A stretch of 64,000 bases of DNA from Pseudothioclava nitratireducens (GTDB taxonomy: Bacteria > Pseudomonadota > Alphaproteobacteria > Rhodobacterales > Rhodobacteraceae), in NCBI RefSeq assembly GCF_029210495.1, contig NZ_JARGDK010000001.1, forward strand, positions 156,010 through 220,009. The letters run 5' to 3'. Position 1 is the stretch's first letter. Every line of letters begins with the position of its first letter. Shown here piece after piece: positions 1 through 9,287 of this stretch. A model generated the notes under the pieces. That model did not search any database, was not told where the DNA came from, and worked only from the letters and a program-made list of their open reading frames with translations. The position numbers were made by a program, and so were the translations under genes.

Positions 1-225
1 GAGGCGCTGGGCGCCGCGCTGGACGGCTCGGCCGATCTGCGCGACCTGATCGCCTCGCCGGGTTTTGCACCCCCGGACCCCCGCAGGATATTTTTCAGCG
101 ATTGGAAACGGTCAGAGTTTGAGACGCGCCATGAGATCTGCGCGCGCGGCCTCGAGGCCGGACCAATCCGCCATCTTCGACGCAAAGAGCGTCGCCTGGC
201 TTTGGTGGATCAGACCGTCCGATAG
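1..225 (+). CDS. Partial unidentified reading frame, C-terminal end, probably altered by a repeat
   Basis: Frame 1 is open from the window edge to a TAG at 223-225. The first 20 codons have strong G/C third positions and read as a coding segment (LGAALDGSADLRDLIASP), loosely reminiscent of the N-terminal part of ATP synthase delta subunits (AtpH). From about base 66 the sequence becomes a C-rich tract followed by GCAGGATATTTTT, which is the intergenic repeat type of this genome. The frame then runs 114 bases antisense into hisG. A convergent overlap of that length is unusual, so the natural end may have been lost when the repeat arrived. The identity is not settled; the AtpH likeness rests on about 20 residues and may be chance. 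Confidence 0.3.
   Translation, partial: EALGAALDGSADLRDLIASPGFAPPDPRRIFFSDWKRSEFETRHEICARGLEAGPIRHLRRKERRLALVDQTVR
66..105 (+). repeat. Intergenic-type repeat, C-rich GGATATTTTT variant
   Basis: A C-rich tract (CCCCCGGACCCCCGC) followed by AGGATATTTTTCAGCGATTGG. It shares the GGATATTTT-(C)AGC core with the copies near 26.05, 30.0, 32.7 and 56.3 kb, and the CCCCGG-CCCCC lead with the copy inside xdhB. It lies just beyond the 3' end of hisG, where two convergent reading frames meet. Confidence 0.5.
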
Positions 226-804
226 GATTTTGAGGTGGTTGGCGCGCAGGGTCTCACCCGAGGAGGTGATATCGGCAATCGCCTCGGCGGTGAGGTTCTT
301 CACCGTGCCTTCGGTCGCGCCTTGGCTATCGACAAGTTGATAATCCGCCACACCCTCGCGCGTCAGGAACTCACGCACCAGCCGATGATACTTGGTGGCA
401 ATGCGCAGCCGGAACCCATGCGCCGCGCGGAAGGCATGGGCAGCGGCGTCGAGATCTTCGAGCGTATCGACATCCGCCCAGCAGGTCGGGACCGCGATGA
501 TGAGATCGGCGTGACCAAACCCCATCGGGGCCAGATCGTCGACCACGGCGTCCCAGTCGGCAAGCTTGTCGCGCACCAGATCAGAGCCGGTGACCCCCAT
601 ATGGATACGGCCCGCGGCCAGTTCGCGCGGGATCTCGCCCGCCGACAGCAGCACCAGCTCGACGCCGTCGATACCATCGACCGCGCCCGCATATTCGCGC
701 TCCGACCCGGTGCGTTTGAGCGTGATGCCCCGGTCCGCAAACCAGTCGAAGGTCTTTTCCATCAGCCGTCCCTTGGAGGGCACGCCGAGTTTGATGGTGC
801 TCAT
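112..804 (-). CDS. hisG: ATP phosphoribosyltransferase catalytic subunit, short form
   Basis: Catalyses the first step of histidine synthesis, joining ATP and PRPP to give phosphoribosyl-ATP in the cytosol. The 230-residue product is the short HisG form, which lacks the C-terminal regulatory domain and needs HisZ. The N-terminus (GVPSKGRLMEK) and the PRPP-loop region (GATEGTVKNL, about residue 162) are typical. It overlaps the upstream hisZ by four bases (ATGA), so the two subunits are probably translationally coupled. Its 3' end overlaps a convergent partial frame that seems to have been extended by a repeat. Feedback control by histidine would be expected through HisZ. Confidence 0.95.
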   Translation of the reverse strand: MSTIKLGVPSKGRLMEKTFDWFADRGITLKRTGSEREYAGAVDGIDGVELVLLSAGEIPRELAAGRIHMGVTGSDLVRDKLADWDAVVDDLAPMGFGHADLIIAVPTCWADVDTLEDLDAAAHAFRAAHGFRLRIATKYHRLVREFLTREGVADYQLVDSQGATEGTVKNLTAEAIADITSSGETLRANHLKILSDGLIHQSQATLFASKMADWSGLEAARADLMARLKL

Positions 805-1874
805 GCCGTGCCTCCTTCGAGATCGACCAGAAGCCCCGGACGGATCACCCCTCCGACGGCCGGGATCGCCTGACCCTGCCCCAGCACACGGGTCAGCGCG
901 TCATAGCGCCCGCCCGAGGCGACGGGTGGCAGGTCCTCATCCTCTGCGGCGAGGGTGAAGACGAAGCCGTCGTAATATTCCATCGTCGTGCGCCCGTGGC
1001 TCGCGTCGAAAGTCAGCTCTTTCAGGTTCACGCCCCGCGCTTCGAGCGCGGCCAGTCGGGTCTCAATCCGCGCAATCGCAGCGTCCAGCCCATCGAGTTT
1101 CACGGCGCGCAGACGGGCGGGCGCTTCGGCTGCGGGACAGCGCAGATCGAGGAGCGCCTCGAGCGCGGCAACGGTCTGCGCGGGGATCGGCGCGGCGGCG
1201 GCATCCTCGGTCAGGCGCGCGATGCGAGCATCCATTTCCTCGGGGCTGCGCAACCCGATCCAAGGCGCGTCGGAACGTGCCCCCGCGAGCAGGGCCGCGC
1301 GGGTTTCGGGCACCGGGGCCTGCCCGGAATAGCGCATCAAAAGCCCATGGAATCGCTTCGGACGCCAGATATGACGCGAGAGCGCACGTTTGCGCGCGGG
1401 CAGCGTCTCAAGCCCGGAAATCGCGGCCGACAAAACGCCCAGATCGCCGATCGTGGCGGTCAACGGCAGATGGGCGAGTTGCCCCGCCAGCAGCGCGAAG
1501 ACCTCGGCATCGGCGGCCTCGGGCGCGGCGCGGTCAAAGACCTCATAGCCGACCTGATTATATTCGGACACACGCGCGGCACCGCGATGATCCTGCTTGC
1601 GGAACACCTCACCCAGATAGCAATAGCGCGCAGGCTCGGCGCCGTTGGCCATGTGCTCTTGCACGACCGGCACGGTGAAATCGGGACGCAGCATCTGCTC
1701 GCCCCGGATCGGGTCGGCGGTCACATAGGCACGGGCCCGGATATCCTCGCCATAGAGGTCCAGAAGCGCCTCGGCGGGTTGCAGGATGTCGGGCTGGATC
1801 TCGACCGCGCCCGCATCCCGGAAGGCGGCGAGGATCTGCGCGCCCCGGGCGCGGGCTGCGGCCTTGGACGCCAT
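801..1874 (-). CDS. hisZ: ATP phosphoribosyltransferase regulatory subunit (HisRS-like)
   Basis: The 357-residue protein resembles the catalytic core of histidyl-tRNA synthetase (LRPDFTVPVVQEH, YCYLGEVFRKQ, ASGGRYDALTRVLG) but lacks the C-terminal anticodon-binding domain, which is the HisZ pattern. HisZ assembles with short-form HisG into a hetero-octamer and confers histidine feedback inhibition; it does not charge tRNA. It lies between hisS and hisG, three bases after hisS and overlapping hisG by four, and so forms a compact hisS-hisZ-hisG unit. The ATG is preferred because it directly precedes the conserved start of the core and sits tightly behind hisS. Confidence 0.93.
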   Translation of the reverse strand: MASKAAARARGAQILAAFRDAGAVEIQPDILQPAEALLDLYGEDIRARAYVTADPIRGEQMLRPDFTVPVVQEHMANGAEPARYCYLGEVFRKQDHRGAARVSEYNQVGYEVFDRAAPEAADAEVFALLAGQLAHLPLTATIGDLGVLSAAISGLETLPARKRALSRHIWRPKRFHGLLMRYSGQAPVPETRAALLAGARSDAPWIGLRSPEEMDARIARLTEDAAAAPIPAQTVAALEALLDLRCPAAEAPARLRAVKLDGLDAAIARIETRLAALEARGVNLKELTFDASHGRTTMEYYDGFVFTLAAEDEDLPPVASGGRYDALTRVLGQGQAIPAVGGVIRPGLLVDLEGGTA

Positions 1875-1877
1875 CGC

Positions 1878-3377
1878 TTAGTCCTCGTACCGGGCGAGGA
1901 GCGCGCGTACCTCGGCCACCAGATCGGCGCGGGCGACTTCGACCTGCGCAGGCTGCGATTTCCACTCTTCGAGGCTGGCCTCCTGCGCGATTTTCGCGCC
2001 GAGGATCAGGTCCTTGAGCTGCACAACGCCGCGCTCGGCCTCGTCGCCGCCCTGAATGACGGCCACCGGGCTTTCGCGCTTGTCCGCGTATTTGAGCTGG
2101 TTGCCGAAATTCTTGGGGTTGCCCAGATAGACCTCGGCCCGGATGCCAGCGGCGCGCAGTTCGGAGGCCATAGCGAGATAGTCGCCCATCCGGTCACGGT
2201 CCATCACGGTCACGACGACCGGCCCCGGCAGCTTGCCGTGCAGACGGCCCTTGGCGCGCAGCGCGGCCAGGAGGCGGTCGACGCCGATCGAGACGCCCGT
2301 CGCAGGCACGGCCTGACCGGTAAAGCGCTTGACCAGATCGTCATAGCGCCCGCCCCCCGCGACCGAGCCGAAGCTGCGCTTGCGGCCCTTCTCGTCGAGA
2401 ATTTCAAAGGTGAGTTCCGCCTCGAAGACGGGGCCGGTGTAGTAGCCCAGACCGCGCACGACCGAAGGATCAATGACGATACGGTCGGGGCCATAGCCCT
2501 GCGCTTCGAGGAGCGAGGCGATGAGCTCGAGTTCTTCGACGCCTTCGGCACCCAGAGCCGACCCAGCAACCAACTCGCGCAGTCGCGCGCAGGTTTCGGC
2601 GCCGGTGTCGCGCTTGGCAGCCATGAAGCCCATGACGGTGTCACATTGCGCGTCCGACAGCCCGGCACCCTTGGTGAAGTCTCCGCTTCCGTCCAACCGG
2701 CCCGGCCCCATCAGAAGGCGGACGCCCTCCTCGCCGAACTTGTCGAACTTGTCGATGGCGCGGAGCACGGTGCCGCGCTCTTCCTCGAACTTCTCGGGAT
2801 CGGTCGGATCGAGCACGCCCGCGACCTCCATCACGCCGTTCAGAACCTTGCGGTTATTGACCCGCACGATGTAGTCGCCGCGCGGAATACCCACGGCTTC
2901 GAGCGTATCGGCCAGCATCCCGCAGATCTCGGCATCGGCTGCGACCGAAGGCGCGCCCACGGTGTCGGCATCGCATTGATAGAACTGCCGGAAACGCCCC
3001 GGCCCCGGCTTCTCGTTGCGCCAGACCGGACCCATCGTGTAGCGCCGATAAGGCGAGGGCAGATCGTTGCGGAACTGCGCGGCGACGCGCGCGAGGGGCG
3101 CGGTCATATCATAGCGCAGCGCCAGCCATTTGCCGTCATCTTCCTCTTGCCACGCAAACACGCCCGCATTCGGACGATCCACATCGGGAAGAAACTTGCC
3201 CAGCGCCTCGACCGTCTCGACCGCCGAGGTTTCCAGCGGATCGAAGCCATGCGCCTGATAGACCTCGGCGATGGTGGCGAGCATCTCGTTGCGCTCGGTC
3301 ACCTCGGCACCGAAATAATCACGGAAGCCTTTCGGCGTCTCCGCCTTGGGCCGGGGCTGTTTCTTGTCTTTCGCCAT
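1878..3377 (-). CDS. hisS: Histidyl-tRNA synthetase
   Basis: Class II aminoacyl-tRNA synthetase of 499 residues that charges tRNA-His. Visible elements are the class II motif 2 region ([15 protein letters not shown]), the histidine-specific [11 protein letters not shown] block and motif 3 ([13 protein letters not shown]), followed by a C-terminal anticodon-binding region ending in ALLARYED. The frame is open another 133 codons upstream, but that part is arginine-rich and unlike the family. The start chosen ([11 protein letters not shown]) is preceded by AGGGGACC, and the conserved [10 protein letters not shown] block follows directly. It is the first gene of the hisS-hisZ-hisG unit. Confidence 0.95.
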   Translation of the reverse strand: MAKDKKQPRPKAETPKGFRDYFGAEVTERNEMLATIAEVYQAHGFDPLETSAVETVEALGKFLPDVDRPNAGVFAWQEEDDGKWLALRYDMTAPLARVAAQFRNDLPSPYRRYTMGPVWRNEKPGPGRFRQFYQCDADTVGAPSVAADAEICGMLADTLEAVGIPRGDYIVRVNNRKVLNGVMEVAGVLDPTDPEKFEEERGTVLRAIDKFDKFGEEGVRLLMGPGRLDGSGDFTKGAGLSDAQCDTVMGFMAAKRDTGAETCARLRELVAGSALGAEGVEELELIASLLEAQGYGPDRIVIDPSVVRGLGYYTGPVFEAELTFEILDEKGRKRSFGSVAGGGRYDDLVKRFTGQAVPATGVSIGVDRLLAALRAKGRLHGKLPGPVVVTVMDRDRMGDYLAMASELRAAGIRAEVYLGNPKNFGNQLKYADKRESPVAVIQGGDEAERGVVQLKDLILGAKIAQEASLEEWKSQPAQVEVARADLVAEVRALLARYED

Positions 3378-3521
3378 GGGGGTCCCCTGAGTCTTATGAG
3401 GCGGCTTTGGCCGGGGTCTAGCGGGTTCGGCCCAATGGGGCAAGGCGCGCGCGCGCGCAATGCGTGCAAACCCTCGCAAAGGCACCGGAAAGCAGCTATC
3501 ACAACGACAAAGGAGAGCCCG

Positions 3522-3728
3522 ATGAGTGACACGAAAACCGCGCTCGAAGAGCAGGTCGCGCATCTGACGCGGATCGTCGAGGACCTGTCCGACGTGATCG
3601 CACGTCAGGACCGCGAGATCGAACGGATCGCGCGGCGGCTGAGCCTCTTGATGGAGCGCGAAGCCGAGCGTGAGGCGGATCAGGGCGGGACGATCCCGCT
3701 CGCCGATCAGCGCCCACCGCATTGGTAA
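3522..3728 (+). CDS. slyX: SlyX family protein
   Basis: A 68-residue acidic protein with one heptad-patterned coiled-coil helix ([19 protein letters not shown]) and a C-terminus rich in proline ending PPHW, the standard SlyX pattern. Start ATG is preceded by AAAGGAGAG. SlyX proteins are short coiled-coil proteins of unclear molecular role, and the name does not imply a link to the SlyD rotamase here. It is divergent from hisS and is followed four bases later by a small membrane-protein gene, which suggests co-transcription. Confidence 0.85.
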   Translation: MSDTKTALEEQVAHLTRIVEDLSDVIARQDREIERIARRLSLLMEREAEREADQGGTIPLADQRPPHW

Positions 3729-3732
3729 GCCG

Positions 3733-4146
3733 ATGCGGCGCGTGCTCTGGTGGTTGGCGAGCGGGTTTCTCGCCATTCAAGCGGTAGCTTTTGTTGCGCT
3801 GCTGATCTGGCCGGCGACCGGCGACATGCAGGCCGTGTTGGCGCGGCTCGACATTCTGTTCGGGTTCCATTTCTTCGCCGCTCAGGCGGTGCTTGGCCTG
3901 CCGCTCTTGGCGGGGCTGAGTTGGGGGGCGAAGGGTGGCACGGTGCGCGCGCTTCTTGCGCTTTGCCTCGTCGCGGCGGGGATGCTCGCGCTGGCTCCGG
4001 CGGTCGAGATCGAGGTGATGAACCGGGCAGAGCCTCCGGCGACGCCCCTGTCCTTGCTCTTGCTGGCGCATTGGGTCGAAGCGGCGCTCGGTCTTGTCGC
4101 CTTGGCGCTGCTACAACTCGCGTGGCGGGCGGAACGGCTGCGCTGA
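3733..4146 (+). CDS. Small integral membrane protein, function unknown
   Basis: 137 residues with about four hydrophobic segments (roughly residues 5-27, 40-62, 68-90 and 108-130) and short charged loops. No catalytic or metal-binding motif is visible. The start ATG at 3733 is used because it lies four bases after the slyX stop and begins directly at a positively charged MRRVLWW segment ahead of the first helix. The next gene, dnaE, is convergent with only nine bases between the stops. I do not recognise a named family. Confidence 0.7.
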   Translation: MRRVLWWLASGFLAIQAVAFVALLIWPATGDMQAVLARLDILFGFHFFAAQAVLGLPLLAGLSWGAKGGTVRALLALCLVAAGMLALAPAVEIEVMNRAEPPATPLSLLLLAHWVEAALGLVALALLQLAWRAERLR

Positions 4147-4155
4147 GGCTCGGCG

Positions 4156-7100
4156 TCAGACTTCTTCGACCTCGGCCACACCCCGCAGCGAGCGGATCGC
4201 CCCCTTGATCTGCGGGTTTACCGGGTAGTCCTTACCGGTCGAGACCCGGTAGCGGCAGCCGCGTTCGGTATCGTAGACCATGAAACTGATCGGCCCGCGC
4301 GCGCGCTGTTTGGCCTCTGCCGCCAGTCGCTCCAGCAGGGCCGCGACCGAGCCCACAGCATCGGGCGTATCGACATGGATACAGAGCCCCGCGCCGCCCG
4401 CATCCGCCGCCACCTGGTCGATGGGCTGAGCGCCGCGCGCCAAGAGCTTCAGCGTCTCGCCCTCAAGCGTCGCCTCAACCGTCAGGACAACCGCCATCCC
4501 CGTCTCGAGGAATTGCCGCGTGGCCTCGAGCACATCCGAGAACATCGTGACCTCGTAGGGCCCGGTGGAATCGGACAGCGACACAAAGGCAAAGCGATTG
4601 CCCTTGGCCGATTTGCGTTCCTGCCGCGCGGCAACGGTGCCCGCGATCTTGCCGATGAACGCGCCGCCCTGCGCCTTCTGGGTGATCTCGTTCAGCGTCA
4701 GCACCTGCTTGCGCTTGAGTGCGGGGACGTAATCGTCAAGTGGGTGGCCCGACAGGTAGAAGCCAATCGCCTTGTGTTCCTCGGCCAGCCGTTCGGCCGG
4801 CAGCCAGTCATCGGTATCGGCCAGACGCGGCGCCGGCAGATCGTCTCCCGCCTCGCCAAAGAGCGAGACCTGCGCCGAGGCCTTGGCCTCTGCCACGGCC
4901 CCGGACCATGCGGCCAGCGCGTCGAGGCTTTCGAACACGCGCTTGCGGTTCGGGTCGAGCTGATCGAAGGCCCCAGCGCGGGCTAGCATCTCGAGCGGCC
5001 GCTTGCCGATCCGTTTCAGGTCGCAACGCCGGGCGAAATCGGTCAGATCGCGGAACGGTTCGTCGCCGCGCGCCTCGACGATCAGCTTCATCGCCTCGAC
5101 GCCCACGTTCTTGAGCGCGCCCAGCGCGTAGACCAGCTTTTGATCGACCACGTCAAACGTCGCCAGCGAGCGGTTCACGCAGGGCGGCACCACCTCGATC
5201 TGCAAGCCCCGGCGCACCTCGTTCATGTAGATCGCCAGCTTGTCGGTCAGGTGAATATCGCAGTTCATCACCCCGCCCATGAACTCGACGGGGTGGTTCG
5301 CCTTGAGCCATGCGGTCTGGTAGGACACCACCGCATAGGCCGCCGCGTGCGATTTGTTGAAGCCGTAATTGGCGAATTTTTCGAGAAGGTCGAACACCTC
5401 CGAGGCCTTCTTCTTGTCGACCCCGTTTTCCGCCGCGCCCTTCTCGAATTTCGGGCGCTCGGCGTCCATCGCCTCTTTGATCTTCTTACCCATCGCACGC
5501 CGCAACAGGTCTGCGCCGCCAAGCGAGTAGCCCGCCATGACCTGCGCGATCTGCATCACCTGTTCCTGATAGACGATGATACCCTGCGTCTCTTCGAGAA
5601 TATGGTCGATGGTCGGATGGACCGACTCGATCTCGCGCTTGCCGTTCTTCACATCGCAATAGACGGGGATGTTTTCCATCGGCCCCGGACGATAGAGCGC
5701 GACGAGCGCCACGATATCCTCGATGCAGGTCGGCTTCATCTGGCGCAGCGCCGACATCATGCCCGAGCTTTCCACCTGGAACACCGCGACGGTCTTGGCC
5801 TCGGCGTAAAGCTGATATGTCTTTTCGTCATCGAGCGGGATCGCGTTGATCTGGTTCTCCGCCCCCTCTGCGGGTTCGTAAAGCTGGTTGCCCGCCGCAT
5901 CGACATGGATCGGGCGTCCCGACTTGAAGATCAGGTTCATCGCCGACTGGATCACCGTCAGCGTCTTGAGACCCAGAAAGTCGAACTTCACCAGACCCGC
6001 CTGCTCGACCCATTTCATGTTGAACTGGGTCGCTGGCATGTCAGAGCGCGGGTCCTGATAAAGCGGCACCAGCGCGTCGAGCGGCCGGTCCCCGATCACG
6101 ACGCCCGCCGCGTGAGTCGAGGCGTTGCGCAAGAGCCCCTCGACTTGTTTCGCGTAGTCGAGAAGCCGGGCGACGACCTCTTCGGCCCGCGCGGCCTCGC
6201 GCAGACGCGGCTCATCCGCCAGCGCCTTTTCGATCGACACGGGTTTCACCCCCTCGACCGGGATCATCTTCGAAAGCTTGTCGACATGCCCGTAGGACAT
6301 CTGAAGAACGCGCCCGACGTCGCGCACCGCCGCCTTGGACAAGAGCGCGCCGAAGGTGATGATCTGCCCCACCTTGTCGCGGCCGTATTTCTCTTGCACG
6401 TAGCGGATCACCTCTTCGCGGCGATCCATGCAGAAGTCGATGTCGAAGTCCGGCATCGACACCCGCTCGGGGTTGAGGAACCGTTCGAAAAGCAGCGAAT
6501 AGCGCAATGGATCGAGGTCAGTGATGGTCAGCGCGTAAGCGACCAGCGAGCCCGCGCCCGAGCCCCGCCCCGGTCCCACCGGAATATCCTGATCCTTTGC
6601 CCATTTGATGAAATCGGCAACGATCAGGAAGTAGCCGGGGAAGCCCATCTGTTCGATGATTCCCAGCTCAAATTTCAGCCGCTCCTCATATTCTTCGACC
6701 GGCGCCGCGTGGGGGATCACATCAAGGCGCGCGCGCAGACCGTCCCAGGCCTGACGGCGCAATTCCTCGACCTCGTCATCGGCGAATTTCGGCAGGATCG
6801 GATCGCGCTTATAGGCGGCAAAGGCACAGCGCCTGGCGATCTCGACGGTGTTTTCCAAAGCCTCCGGCAGGTCCGCAAACAGCGCGCACATCTCGGCTTC
6901 GGACTTGAAATAATGCTGGGGAGTCAACCGGCGGCGAGGTTCGATCTGGTCAACATAGGCGCCCTCCGAGATGCAGATCAGGGCGTCATGCGCCTCGTAC
7001 ATATCGGATTTTGGAAAGTAGACGTCATTCGTCGCGACCAGCGGCAGGTTCAGGTCATAGGCCATCTCGACGAATGGCCGCTCGGTCAGACGCTCGGCCT

Positions 7101-7656
7101 CCGTCGGCTTGCCGCCCTCGCCCGGATGGCGCTGCAATTCCACATAAAGCCGGTCGGGATAGATCGCCGCCAGCCGCTCCATCAAGAGCCGCGCTTTGCC
7201 GGCCTGTCCGTTGCGCAGGAACCGTCCCACAGGCCCATCCGGCCCACCCGACAAACAGATCAGCCCCTCGGCATGCGCCGCAAGCTCGTCCATGGTGACC
7301 TGAACCTGCTCACCATGCTTGTCGACATAGAGACAGCTCGACAGCTTCATCAGGTTCTCGTAGCCGGTCTCGTTCTGCGCCAACAGAACGACGGGCGCGG
7401 GCATCCGAGGTTTCTCGCCGGGCTGCGGCGGATCATAGGCGACGGAGACCTGACACCCGACGATCGGCTGCAAGCCCGCCCCCAGCGCAGAGACGGAAAA
7501 TTCGAGCGCCCCGAACATCGCATTCGTGTCGGTGATCGCGACGGCGGGCATTTTCGCCGCCTCGCACATCTTGATCAGCTTCTTGACCGGCACCGCCCCC
7601 TCAAGGAGCGAATATTCGGTATGCACGCGCAAATGGATGAATCGGGGGTCGGACAT
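4156..7656 (-). CDS. dnaE: DNA polymerase III subunit alpha (replicative DnaE)
   Basis: The catalytic subunit of the chromosomal replicase. The 1166 residues begin with a PHP domain (FIHLRVHTEYSLLEGA), continue into the C-family polymerase core with the active-site segments GPGRGSGAGSLVAYAL and PDFDIDFCMDRREEV (metal-binding aspartates), then a helix-hairpin-helix region and an OB-fold near residues 950-1060. Length matches DnaE1 (about 1160 residues in E. coli). The frame extends 77 codons further upstream, but that extension is arginine/proline-rich and not conserved-looking, so the ATG at MSDPRFIHL is taken. It is convergent with the small membrane-protein gene and divergent from xdhA. Confidence 0.96.
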   Translation of the reverse strand: MSDPRFIHLRVHTEYSLLEGAVPVKKLIKMCEAAKMPAVAITDTNAMFGALEFSVSALGAGLQPIVGCQVSVAYDPPQPGEKPRMPAPVVLLAQNETGYENLMKLSSCLYVDKHGEQVQVTMDELAAHAEGLICLSGGPDGPVGRFLRNGQAGKARLLMERLAAIYPDRLYVELQRHPGEGGKPTEAERLTERPFVEMAYDLNLPLVATNDVYFPKSDMYEAHDALICISEGAYVDQIEPRRRLTPQHYFKSEAEMCALFADLPEALENTVEIARRCAFAAYKRDPILPKFADDEVEELRRQAWDGLRARLDVIPHAAPVEEYEERLKFELGIIEQMGFPGYFLIVADFIKWAKDQDIPVGPGRGSGAGSLVAYALTITDLDPLRYSLLFERFLNPERVSMPDFDIDFCMDRREEVIRYVQEKYGRDKVGQIITFGALLSKAAVRDVGRVLQMSYGHVDKLSKMIPVEGVKPVSIEKALADEPRLREAARAEEVVARLLDYAKQVEGLLRNASTHAAGVVIGDRPLDALVPLYQDPRSDMPATQFNMKWVEQAGLVKFDFLGLKTLTVIQSAMNLIFKSGRPIHVDAAGNQLYEPAEGAENQINAIPLDDEKTYQLYAEAKTVAVFQVESSGMMSALRQMKPTCIEDIVALVALYRPGPMENIPVYCDVKNGKREIESVHPTIDHILEETQGIIVYQEQVMQIAQVMAGYSLGGADLLRRAMGKKIKEAMDAERPKFEKGAAENGVDKKKASEVFDLLEKFANYGFNKSHAAAYAVVSYQTAWLKANHPVEFMGGVMNCDIHLTDKLAIYMNEVRRGLQIEVVPPCVNRSLATFDVVDQKLVYALGALKNVGVEAMKLIVEARGDEPFRDLTDFARRCDLKRIGKRPLEMLARAGAFDQLDPNRKRVFESLDALAAWSGAVAEAKASAQVSLFGEAGDDLPAPRLADTDDWLPAERLAEEHKAIGFYLSGHPLDDYVPALKRKQVLTLNEITQKAQGGAFIGKIAGTVAARQERKSAKGNRFAFVSLSDSTGPYEVTMFSDVLEATRQFLETGMAVVLTVEATLEGETLKLLARGAQPIDQVAADAGGAGLCIHVDTPDAVGSVAALLERLAAEAKQRARGPISFMVYDTERGCRYRVSTGKDYPVNPQIKGAIRSLRGVAEVEEV

Positions 7657-7889
7657 GGCGGCACGATAAGACGCGGACGCGCCATGCGAAAGCCCTTTGC
7701 GGGGCGTCGGCGCCACTGGCCTCCGCGCCCATTCTTTGACCATTCGATCCGAAAATGGGCGCAGCATCCGCGGCTTTCTCTTGCCAGCCTCGCCTCTATG
7801 GGCTTTGCTGAACCGATCAGGGAGATCCCCCATTCTACGCCGCATCGGATGGGCCGGACGACAGACCAGGTATCGCGGCGGATACACAG

Positions 7890-9287
7890 ATGAGCATTAC
7901 GTTTCTTCTCAATGGAGAAACCCGGACCGTGACGGTCCAAGACCCAACGCAATCGGTGCTGGACTGGCTGCGCGCCGAGGGGTTCACCGGCACCAAAGAG
8001 GGCTGCAACGAAGGCGATTGCGGGGCCTGCACGGTGATGCTGAGCGATGCACAAGGGGCGCGCGCGCTCAATGCCTGCCTGCTGATGTTGCCGCAACTTC
8101 ACGGCAAGGCACTGCGCACCATCGAGGGCATTGCCGGGCCCGGCGGCGTACTCCACCCGGTGCAAGACGCGATGATCTCGCATCACGGCTCGCAATGCGG
8201 TTTCTGCACGCCGGGCTTTGTGGTCTCGATGGCGACGGCGCATCTGAACGGGCGCCGCGATCACGACGACCTGCTGGCGGGCAATCTCTGTCGCTGCACC
8301 GGCTACGCCCCGATCATCCGCGCTGCCGAAGCCGTCGCAGACCGGCCCATCCCCGACTGGATGCACGACCCGGCTCTCACGCTGCCCGAAATATCCTCGG
8401 GGGGTGAAGGCGCAGCCGAGGGGGGCGGACAGCCCCCCTTCCTGCCCACCAGCGCCGATGCGCTGGCCGACTGGTATCTCGCCCATCCCGACGCCACGCT
8501 GATCGCGGGCGCGACCGATGTGGGGCTGTGGGTCACCAAGCAATTACGCGCGTTGCCAGAGGTCGCCTTCCTTGGCGGTTGCACCGATCTTGCAACGATC
8601 ACGCCCGAGGTCGGGGGGCACCGGATCGGAGCCTGCGTGACCATCGCGACGCTGCGCGACTGGGCGCAGGACCGCCACCCCGCGCTGGCCGAATTGCTCC
8701 GCCGCTTTGCCTCCGAACAGGTGCGCCAGGCCGCAACGCTGGGCGGCAACATCGCAAATGGCTCGCCCATCGGCGACACGCCTCCTGCACTCATCGCGAT
8801 GGGCGCGACGCTCCGCCTGCGCCGGGGCGACGCCCGCCGCGAGTTACCCCTGGAGACCTATTTCCTCGATTACGGCCGGCAGGATCGCCAGCCCGGCGAG
8901 TTTGTCGAGAGCGTCTGGATACCTGACAGCGCGCCCGATCTTGCCTGTTATAAACTGTCGAAAAGGTTCGATCAGGACATTTCCGCGGTCTGCGGTTGCT
9001 TCAATCTGACCGTTGAAGGTTCGAAAATTGGAAGCGCCCGCATCGCTTTTGGCGGCATGGCGGGCGTGCCGAAACGGGCCTCTGCCTTCGAGGCGGCCCT
9101 GATTGGGCAACCGCTGACTGAGGCCGTCATCGAGGCTGCGCTGCCGGCGCTGACACAGGATTTCACGCCGCTCAGCGACATGCGCGCGAGCGCCGCCTAC
9201 CGGCTTGAGGCGGCGCAGGGGATGGCGCGGCGCTACATCCGCGCCCGTCTCGGCCAGCCGGTCTCGGTCCTGGAGGTGCAGCCATGA
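7890..9287 (+). CDS. xdhA: Xanthine dehydrogenase small subunit (2Fe-2S/FAD)
   Basis: Oxidises hypoxanthine and xanthine to urate together with XdhB. The 465 residues carry two [2Fe-2S] clusters: C39/C44/C47 with C63, then C103/C106 and C134/C136 (QCGFC and LCRCTG). An FAD-binding domain ([15 protein letters not shown]) starts near residue 204. The linker between them, about residues 163-185, is GC-rich and glycine-rich ([15 protein letters not shown]) and is encoded by a copy of the intergenic repeat seen near 56.5 kb, translated in frame. First gene of a seven-gene run; the stop overlaps xdhB by four bases. Confidence 0.95.
   Translation: MSITFLLNGETRTVTVQDPTQSVLDWLRAEGFTGTKEGCNEGDCGACTVMLSDAQGARALNACLLMLPQLHGKALRTIEGIAGPGGVLHPVQDAMISHHGSQCGFCTPGFVVSMATAHLNGRRDHDDLLAGNLCRCTGYAPIIRAAEAVADRPIPDWMHDPALTLPEISSGGEGAAEGGGQPPFLPTSADALADWYLAHPDATLIAGATDVGLWVTKQLRALPEVAFLGGCTDLATITPEVGGHRIGACVTIATLRDWAQDRHPALAELLRRFASEQVRQAATLGGNIANGSPIGDTPPALIAMGATLRLRRGDARRELPLETYFLDYGRQDRQPGEFVESVWIPDSAPDLACYKLSKRFDQDISAVCGCFNLTVEGSKIGSARIAFGGMAGVPKRASAFEAALIGQPLTEAVIEAALPALTQDFTPLSDMRASAAYRLEAAQGMARRYIRARLGQPVSVLEVQP
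8376..8450 (+). repeat. Intergenic-type repeat embedded in frame inside xdhA
   Basis: The stretch CTGCCCGAAATATCCTCGG, then GGGGTGAAGG, a short GC hairpin and GGGGGGCGGACAGCCCCCC, closely follows the copy at 56503-56575 (CTGCCGGAAATATCCTCGG, GGGGTGAATGG, GGGGGCGGATAGCCCCC). Here it lies wholly within the xdhA frame, in the linker between the iron-sulfur and FAD domains, where extra residues would be tolerated. Confidence 0.7.

Noticed and set aside
996-3728. Very long open frame (about 910 codons) antisense to hisZ and hisS
   Set aside because: It mirrors the strong third-position G/C bias of the real genes. The product is rich in Arg, Gly, His and Asp, has no family motif, and covers two well-identified genes.
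5140-7893. Long open frame (about 917 codons) antisense to dnaE
   Set aside because: Same composition artefact. DnaE motifs on the other strand are unambiguous.
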